Both the position numbers and the translations under genes were made by a program. Below, piece by piece: positions 57,561 through 64,000 of a stretch of DNA of 64,000 nt; within the stretch, counting starts at the first letter, position 1, and the number at the start of each line of letters is the position of its first letter. Source of the DNA: Sinotaia quadrata. Taxonomy: Eukaryota > Mollusca > Gastropoda > Architaenioglossa > Viviparidae. Where the stretch lies: positions 31,955,064 to 32,019,063 of the forward strand of contig CM054177.1 of the NCBI GenBank assembly GCA_028829895.1, written 5' to 3'. The notes under the pieces are model-generated. The model ran no database searches, had not been told where the DNA came from, and worked only from the letters and a program-made list of their open reading frames with translations.

Positions 57561-58360
57561 AAGTACCAATGACAGAAACTATTACCAAGGATTCAGACAA
57601 ATTACAGGCAAAAATTTCTTTAATGAATGAGTCCCATGTACAGGTTCTGAGCTGTCATGTCCATCCGAGAGACAAAGAGATTTGGCCTACTTTAGTAATG
57701 TTCTTGGCAGAAATTGATAATATATGTAATATAGTAATGTTCTTGGTTGAAATTACTGGATACTTCATGTTATGAAGTTCTGTGAACACATATAGTAATA
57801 TTCTTGGCAAGGTAAGAGCTTGAGTTACAGAAACAAATGTCAGATATTGTTCGACACCATGCTTTAGTAATGTACTTGGCAGAGATTAATTGACATCGGG
57901 CTTTAGCAATGTTCTTGGCAAATATTGCTGGATATCATTGTGATGGTACGACACATGGCCACTGAACTTTCCTACATTTTTTAGACTTTCAGGGCCAGAT
58001 CTACTATCAAACTCGTGGAGCATGCCAGGCTTTATATCTTGCCACTTTCACATATAACTGTTATCTTCCCTCTTGCATGTATGCTCGGACAATCTTTGGC
58101 GATATTATTCAATCTTGGCCGATCTATGGGTCAAGTTGTAATAATTCGCCAGATAGTTAGCCTGATTCACCACAGGACCACCTCAGTCTGTCTCTATGTT
58201 TGCACTGAAAACAGCCCCAAAGTGTCAGTCAGAATCGCCGCTGACACAACATTGCCTAGAAAATTTCTCCCAGTCACCACTGACTAAAAGGTTTATTTTG
58301 CCGAGAAAGGTCAGTCAGGTGGAACATTTGATTGAATTATGCAAAAATAGTTATGATTAT
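57561..58360. other. unassigned DNA with loose ttagtaatgttcttggca repeats
   Basis: The motif gtaatgttcttgg recurs at about 57690-57920. A 90-codon frame (58015-58287) has no recognised domain. Confidence 0.4.
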
Positions 58361-58420
58361 GATTATGCTAGTTATGATTATGATTATGCTAGTAAGTATA
58401 TATATATATATATATTTGCT
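58361..58420. repeat. short repeats (gttatgattatgattatgct) and an AT run
   Basis: Two exact copies are followed by an (AT)n tract. Confidence 0.9.
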
Positions 58421-59035
58421 ATATTAATTCGTCATTTTCTATTTCATTCTTTCGTTCACCGTCATCTGTCTTTTCCTATTTTCTATGTATGAATGGCGTG
58501 TATGGTGCGCAGCTGTTAACTCCAGTGTTCACAAGAAAATTAGGAAATGCTATTGTGTTTTAGAATCGGCATTCTGCTGGCACTTAAGCTGCCCCATCTG
58601 TGCCATTGGCATCCAACTGGCGCCATATTTATGCTTTCTGCCTGTCTTGCACCTCAGCAACTGATTGGACTGACCAGGTGTCGGCCGACAATGGTCCCTT
58701 GAGAGACGCAGACAGGAAAAGCCCACAGCGTGCAAAACATGCCTAACTGACCAGGTTGACGCGAAACCGCATCACCAACTTCTACATAGTAGACAGCTCT
58801 GCAAGTGTAAAAGAGATAAATATGCAAAAAAATTCACTTTGTAGACAGCTCGGCAAGTGTAAAAGAGAAATATGCAAAAACTCTTACTCTCGTGCACAGT
58901 GAACACGGAACAAACCGCATATACTCATTTCATCGTGATATAACTTTGTAGATTCTTTTTGCCACTAAAACTCTTTCCTATAAACTTTTATTCATCTCTA
59001 AGATATAACTTTGTAGATTCTTTTTGCCATTAACA
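58421..59035. other. unassigned DNA with short duplications
   Basis: Two-copy repeats lie at 58780-58880 (gacagctc.gcaagtgtaaaa) and 58940-59035 (ttgtagattctttttgcca). The minus-strand frame at 58550-58735 is not recognised. Confidence 0.4.
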
Positions 59036-59424
59036 GGGGGGACAACAACAACACCCATGTACCCACTTCAATGCTTTTGTTTTGCAGTTGTACAGCTGTG
59101 CATGTCTAGCCTTACTTTTGTGTACATTCACAGACACTATCTGACATGAATTATCAATATGGTTTGCAGTTCGATCACATGTTGATAAGTGCTTTTTACA
59201 GATTCTTCTAGCCCACTCTCTATCCAATATTCTCATAATATAGACATGGACCCACTAACAGTTCTACCACATAAGAGTTTGAAGGACAAAAATTGGGTTG
59301 AATCTTGTGATACTTAATACAATGCAAACAAAAGTGCTGGCAAATACACATCCCAATCTTGTGACCTTTCCACTAAGTTTTCTCAAGGACGTGGTAAGAG
59401 TAGCATTCAAATTTTCGACTAAAC
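59036..59424 (-). pseudogene. integrase C-terminal part downstream of the MITE
   Basis: The motifs ENLNATLTTSLRKL, TRFNPIFV, the WVHV/SMSIL region and KSKARHAQLYNCKTKAL, in more than one frame, correspond to the E-containing helix and the following domain of Gmr1-like integrases. Decay includes frameshifts near 59260. The recognisable sequence ends near 59036, before any reverse transcriptase. Confidence 0.65.
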
Positions 59425-59882
59425 CAGAGGTCGGCAAACGTTTTGGACTACTAGGCCATTTTAGGAGGTCAAAAAGGCACAGTAGGCCAGAAATGGTCAA
59501 AAGTACACTATTACCTGGCTTAAATAAAAGTCTTTGCACTTTATTTTGTGCAAATCAATGCAAATTATTAGAGATGGACAAAAGTTAGAAAAAAATTGAA
59601 AAAACTGATCTATGTGGATTGATTAGGCCAGTCATACCTATGTACATACACTAATGTTGAACTTTAAATAAGACAGTGCTTGTACAATCAAAATAATTTC
59701 GGCTTTCTTACTTTTTAAAAATAAACTGTATTTAGATTGTTGAAATCAAGGGGAACAAAACTGCAACAATTCAATTAGGCCGGATCCAATAATGAATAAC
59801 GGGGGGGGGGGGGGTAATTAGGCGGGACTGGAATACTAGCTAGGCCGTATCTGGCCTAATGGCCGGACTTTGTCAGCCCCTG
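59425..59882. mobile_element. hAT MITE, 458 bp, nested in the retrotransposon integrase
   Basis: The left end cagaggtcggcaaac and the complement of the right end caggggctgacaaag form the termini. The target duplication gactaaac is perfect (59417-59424 and 59883-59890). Read on the minus strand, the integrase motif NGLV ends on one side of the insertion and GLVENLN resumes on the other, with the shared codons being the duplication. The interior contains many ggcc/taggcc motifs and a G run near 59802. Confidence 0.93.
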
Positions 59883-59954
59883 GACTAAACCATTACAATA
59901 GGATCTATAGGGTAGTTCTAAACTGCTTTACCCTCAATAGATGATTAATATCTT

Positions 59955-60323
59955 TCAGTAACTTGCTTGTGAATTTAGACCCCTTTCAGACAATATTTTT
60001 TCTGGAAATCCTACACATGAAAAGATGGTGAAAAGTGCGTTTGCTACCGACATGTTACTAATAGAACAAAGAGCAACCACCTCAGGGTATCGTGTAGCAT
60101 AATCAGTGATGGTGAGAATCCATCTGAGGTCTTGACCCATTGAGGGTACAAATTCTCCAATGATATTGATGACTACATGCCTAAAAGGAATAACAATTGT
60201 CTGGGTTTCACCTAGTGGAACTATATGTTCCATCTGTCTATTCACTTTCTGACAGATGTCACATGACTGACAGTACTGAGTGATGTCCTCCATCATACCT
60301 GGCCAATAAAACAGCCTCCACAA
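59955..60323 (-). pseudogene. integrase core of the retrotransposon, catalytic residues altered
   Basis: The frame starts at the RLFYWPGM motif of the H2C2 region (cysteines 18 and 21 follow). At the first catalytic position, the usual D-I-x-G, residue 53 is Asn (VINIIGEF). At the second, the usual S-D-x-G, residue 113 is Glu (LSERG). The third acidic residue, in the GLVE motif, is retained but lies beyond the nested MITE. The core would be inactive even without the insertion. Confidence 0.8.
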
Positions 60324-60730
60324 GAACTAAAGTTTTGATTGGTCCTAGATGACCGGCAGTGGATGGGTCTTGAGCCAAATGCATCACATTCACTCAATAG
60401 CTCAGAGATACCACCAACTGACTGTTCTGTCACTTCCTGTTTATGAATCAGGAGACCATCCTTCTAATGAAACTCAATAGCTATGCCAGAAGATTTAGAC
60501 ACAATCCTAAGAGCTTGGCCTTCTCTTGATATTTCTCTAGAGAATCATCCATCAATTACACTGCTCTGAGTAGGGCCTCTTCCTCATCAGATTCTGACTG
60601 TCTGACAGTCAGAAACGATTATCTGCCCTGTCATATCTGAGTCCAGTGTGACTTCCTGGTGACACCCCCCCCCCACCAATGACAGTTTCAGATAATGTCA
60701 TCAGTGCATCACCGTCACACTTGTCATTGA

Positions 60731-60990
60731 CTAATCCTGGTTCACTTGCATATCTTCACATCTGCCCCTATCGTCAGCTTCTTGTGTTGCGGCTTGCCTA
60801 CAAGTGAGTAAACACACATTGTTGAGCGAATCTGGGGTGTCCTCACCAATGAGAACATATTTACATCCCATAATAGCACTCTCAACACAATTTACTAGAC
60901 ATACAGCCTGCATGCATCCAACATGCATAGTTGCCATCACAATGGGTACTTTATTGTTTACACCATTGGCTAGAGTGATAGTTTGAAACT
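60731..60990 (-). pseudogene. protease remainder and linker of the retrotransposon
   Basis: The frame contains FQTITLANGVNNKVPIV and ends with CLLTCRQAATQEAD, which resembles the LTRAQA-type motif found after protease in such elements. A stop follows near 60731. Confidence 0.6.
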
Positions 60991-61215
60991 GTCCAGTATA
61001 GTCACGTTCCTTCCCTAGGCTAGGGTGTACTACTATCCCCACTCTGTCCAGTATAGTCACTTTCCTTCACTAGGCTAGGGTGTACTACTATCCCTACTCT
61101 GTCCAGTATAGTCACTTTCCTTCACAAGGCTAGGGTGTACTACTATCCCTACTCTGTCCAGTATAGTCACTTTCCTTCACTAGGCTAGGGTGTACTACTA
61201 TCCCTACTCTGCAAC
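60991..61215. repeat. 55-bp tandem duplication, 4 copies, inside the retrotransposon protease
   Basis: The segment ccagtatagtcactttcctt recurs every 55 bp. As 55 is not a multiple of three, each copy shifts the protease frame. Confidence 0.95.
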
Positions 61216-61351
61216 CAGTGTCACAAAGGACTGGAACACAATGTCCATTTATGTATGCATTAAAATGATGTGTGCCACTAGGTTCTGTCACATTAATGTT
61301 ACCTGAGCAGTGATGTCTGATATGACCTGGTTTGCAACAGTTAAAACACAC
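61130..61351 (-). pseudogene. gag zinc knuckle and protease start of the retrotransposon
   Basis: Residues 2-15 give a perfect C-x2-C-x4-H-x4-C knuckle, and residues 44-46 are the protease DTG. The frame then runs into a four-fold 55-bp tandem duplication and breaks. Confidence 0.8.
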
Positions 61352-61482
61352 TACTGTTTCATTCTTAACACCTTTGTCTTTACTGTTGGGCTATGGTGTG
61401 GGTACTCTATCTCTCATCTTAATAAATGGAGGAGGTATAAGAAGGAATCATGTATTAGGTTTATTATCTGACTTGTCACTCT

Positions 61483-61640
61483 GTTGTTTAGGCGTCACTT
61501 GTTCATTAATTTACCTTTGTGGTTCAAAATTTTGTTGTTTAGGCGTCACTTGTTCATTAATTTACCTGTGTGGTTCAAAATTATGTTGTTTAGGCGCCAC
61601 TTGTTCATTAATTTACCTGTGTGGTTCAAAATTATGTTCC
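61483..61640. repeat. 51-bp in-frame tandem triplication inside the retrotransposon gag
   Basis: The segment cacttgttcattaatttacc recurs every 51 bp (17 codons). Confidence 0.95.
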
Positions 61641-61800
61641 AGCTGTCCCGTATATTTCTTTATACCTGTCAGCTGCTTTTAACCAATCTGTCAAACTCTT
61701 TGGTCCTTTGTCCTTAACATAATTTAACAGTGCTGGTGGACACAACATCTGTAAGTTATCGATCATGAAGTGATCCCTAACATCTTTTCCACCTCGTCAA

Positions 61801-63639
61801 GTTCTAACCGCCTCGTCCAAACGTGCTGTAGCTTACTAGCTGCCTGTAAAAATGAGTGGGTGAGTTTGCGGAGGGGTTATGTGGGTTTGGTGACTGCTGC
61901 ATTGTTATTTGGAAGGGTGGGAGGGAATAGTTTTGAATGGGAAAACAGTGAGTAATGTTGTTTTGGTGCTTTTCTTTGTCCACTTCAGTGGGCGCATACT
62001 TTTATTTCTGTTGATTTATGTACAAGAGACGATTTTAGTCTGAGTCTGTTGATTATTTATTTTCTAACTTTTTATGTATTGTGGGTGGGGAGGTTTTTTT
62101 TTTTTAATATGCAGTTTGTTTTGTATGTTTATTTTGTTGTGAGGTGTAGGTGTTACGGATATGCTGTATTTTGCCACCTATTTTAGTTTACTGTTTCGTT
62201 GCCAGATACTTGTGTATCTGAAGATCTATGTAATATGAATTGTGTGCCCTTTTCTTTTCTATTTTTTTAAATTAATAATATTTTTATTGTGGTGTTGCGT
62301 TCTCTGTGTTGAAAATGTTTGATGTAGAAAGGGCTGATTGATTGTGCCTAATGGTGTGTACTTCTGTCCTGTTTAAGTTTAGGAGCCGTTTGTAGATTTT
62401 ACGGTGGTATTGTAATGAGTGTGTGTGTGTTCTAGTGCGTGATTGTGTTTGCGAAGAGTGTCGAGTCATTTTTGGGAAGGGTAATGTCCACGGTGGGCGG
62501 TTGGGATTTTTCGTCCTTAGACATAAGAGTTTATGGAAGAAAAAGCACAACCTCCCCAAACTCGAATATATTTTATATTTATTTATATTTATTTATAATT
62601 GCATACTTAAGAAAAAATATCTAGAACATACATAATTTTTTATAATGGAGATAACATATTTATCAGATTAATTTTCCGTGAAAAATGTTTCAAGGGTAGA
62701 AGGAAGAAAATTGACGTCATGTGAAAATAATAATACATGTAAAAAGCAGTTTTTAAAACATAGAGAGCAAACTAACTTCACAAGTAAAATTGATAGAGGC
62801 AATACAACTATACATCCAGCGAACTTTGGAGTATATATATGGATAGAAACACTTTTTGAAAGCATTCAAATGTAATTATAAATAAAGTACGAAATTGTTT
62901 TCATCAGATTGAATATTATATTTCAAATCTTATAACTTTACATCCACGCCATGATCGATATTTATGTCCCCTTATTCGCTTCAGTCACAATCATAGGATT
63001 GACGTTTAAAACGGACCATAAATGGCCTATTGCTGTCTCAAAAACAGTTCACTGGGTATATCGGCGTGGAGGGTAGCAATTTTGAAACTTGTCGATTGCG
63101 AGAGTTTTGTAAAAGGAAATTACTAACCAAAGTAAGTAAGAAATATTATTAAAATGTATTCTTTACATAACAGCTTTTACTCACACACTGACGGGTGTCA
63201 TGGTCGTGAACTAATACGGCATTAAATAAATATAAATTTGTACACACGAAAATGACGCACTGAATACGGCATTAAATAAATAAATATAAATTTGCACAAA
63301 CGAAATTGACGCACTGAATACAATTGTTGTCTGCTAATGATAACATAATGTAAGATTTTTTTTTCCAATTTAGTGAATGCAGTGAGTTGTTGTTGTGACC
63401 TAAATGCATTGTTCTTGTCGACAAGACGTATAATTTTGATTTGTACCGACTGATGGCCCTTGATTAGAGCCTACTTCATTCTTACATTCCTGCCGAATGA
63501 AGGCTTAGACACACAATCCCATTCTATGGTTGGCACAAATGCAGTTTAAGCCGGAAATAATGGCGCTCTGTAAAACTTACTTGAAACCTCAACTGCTGGT
63601 TTGTTCGTTAATGTATTGTCTGAGTACGCACTTTACTGG
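61801..63639. other. unassigned DNA
   Basis: T/G-rich sequence fills 61850-62560. Further gag upstream of 61800 is too decayed to call. A two-copy repeat (gacgcactgaatac with cggcattaaataaat) lies at 63195-63320. No gene is recognised. Confidence 0.35.
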
Positions 63640-63857
63640 TGAACGACTGCCCTGGTAAATTACTCCAAACTAGCAAAAGTGTTTGGGGAGGGGCTCTCAG
63701 TGCCCATGCATGCTGCTCTCCATATTGTGTGCCTGGTAACGGCAGGAAATAGAATTCTTGCTAACATGACGCACTTGGTGACGTTTGACTACGACCATTT
63801 CAAAGCCAACACCTCTGTGGAGGACCCTGCTGTCAACACTTCAGCATACACATGTTG
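63640..63857 (+). other. GC-richer segment with an unrecognised 69-codon open frame
   Basis: The frame 63679-63888 includes VTAGNRILANMTHLVTFDYD and VEDPAVNTSAYTCC. Base composition is higher in GC than the neighbourhood. There is no clear splice site and no family that I recognise. It could be an exon or part of an old element. Confidence 0.25.
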
Positions 63858-63859
63858 TA

Positions 63860-64000
63860 ATGCCAGTAAACACAAAGAGTTTATATAATGTTCTAAACAC
63901 AAAGTGTTTATATAATGCCAGTAAACACAAAGAGTTTATATAATGCCAGTAAACACAAAGTGTTTATATAATGCCAGTAAACACAAAGTGTTTATATAAT
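63860..64000. repeat. minisatellite, 28-bp unit, about 5 copies, running off the window
   Basis: The segment gtttatataatgccagtaaa recurs every 28 bp with an aagag/aagtg alternative. The array continues past the right edge. Confidence 0.95.

Larger units (their letters stand above)
59036..61800 (-). mobile_element. defective Ty3/Gypsy LTR retrotransposon, Gmr1-like gene order (gag-protease-integrase)
   Basis: Reading the minus strand from about 61800: a gag capsid-like piece (LLNYVKDKGPKSLTDWLKAA near 61720-61660), a CCHC zinc knuckle (CFNCCKPGHIRHHC, 61348-61307), an aspartic protease with the DTG triad residues at 61222-61214, and a linker resembling LEKYQEKAK. Next come an H2C2 integrase zinc-binding region (histidines in AGHLG near 60350 in another frame, cysteines in YCQSCDICQ at 60275-60252), an integrase core with DYATRYPE, and an integrase C-terminal part (about 59424-59040). 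Reverse transcriptase does not lie between protease and integrase. In ordinary Ty3/Gypsy elements it does; in Gmr1-type elements integrase comes first. Reverse transcriptase, RNase H and LTRs are missing here. Frameshifts, stops, two internal tandem duplications and a nested MITE make it a dead copy. Confidence 0.8.

Overview
The window is AT-rich, intron- and repeat-dominated eukaryotic DNA. There are no operons, ribosome-binding sites or bacterial-style gene density. The one gene I can name is a sodium-influx-stimulating (SIS) peptide precursor on the minus strand (19416-19727). This six-cysteine neuropeptide was first described in the pond snail Lymnaea, so the source is probably a mollusc, most likely a gastropod. 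The species cannot be read from the sequence.

Layout. 1-3700: AT-rich DNA with minisatellites. 3700-7650: a decayed hAT (ZMYM1-like) transposase, a short hAT MITE, and an 811-bp element with terminal inverted repeats and a perfect 8-bp target duplication. 7650-19300: many minisatellites, a 440-bp hAT MITE (12332-12771) and a possible LTR-like piece (13375-13760). 19400-20000: the SIS coding exon and its upstream intron. 20100-33200: the densest minisatellite zone, with arrays open in all three frames, a possible two-exon gene end (25685-26114) and a second hAT transposase fragment (28734-29060). 33200-37200: GC-richer unique DNA, a 1.05-kb hAT-type foldback element and one copy of an unnamed GC-rich repeat. 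37370-54940: four copies of one interspersed element (37772, 40196, 51335, 53274); two of them carry independently expanded minisatellites at the same internal position. 55000-58900: degenerate repeats. 59036-61800: a defective Ty3/Gypsy retrotransposon whose integrase directly follows the protease region, the order of Gmr1-type elements. Its integrase is broken by a nested hAT MITE with a perfect 8-bp duplication. 61800-64000: mostly unassigned DNA, ending in an array that runs off the window.

By eye, roughly a fifth to a quarter of the window is tandem repeat with unit lengths of about 26-74 bp, and most long open frames are artefacts of these arrays. The genes do not form a pathway. The window is best read as one neuropeptide gene in a repeat-rich landscape that records several generations of DNA transposons and retroelements. 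All family assignments come from reading residues and motifs and from remembered family features; no search was run.
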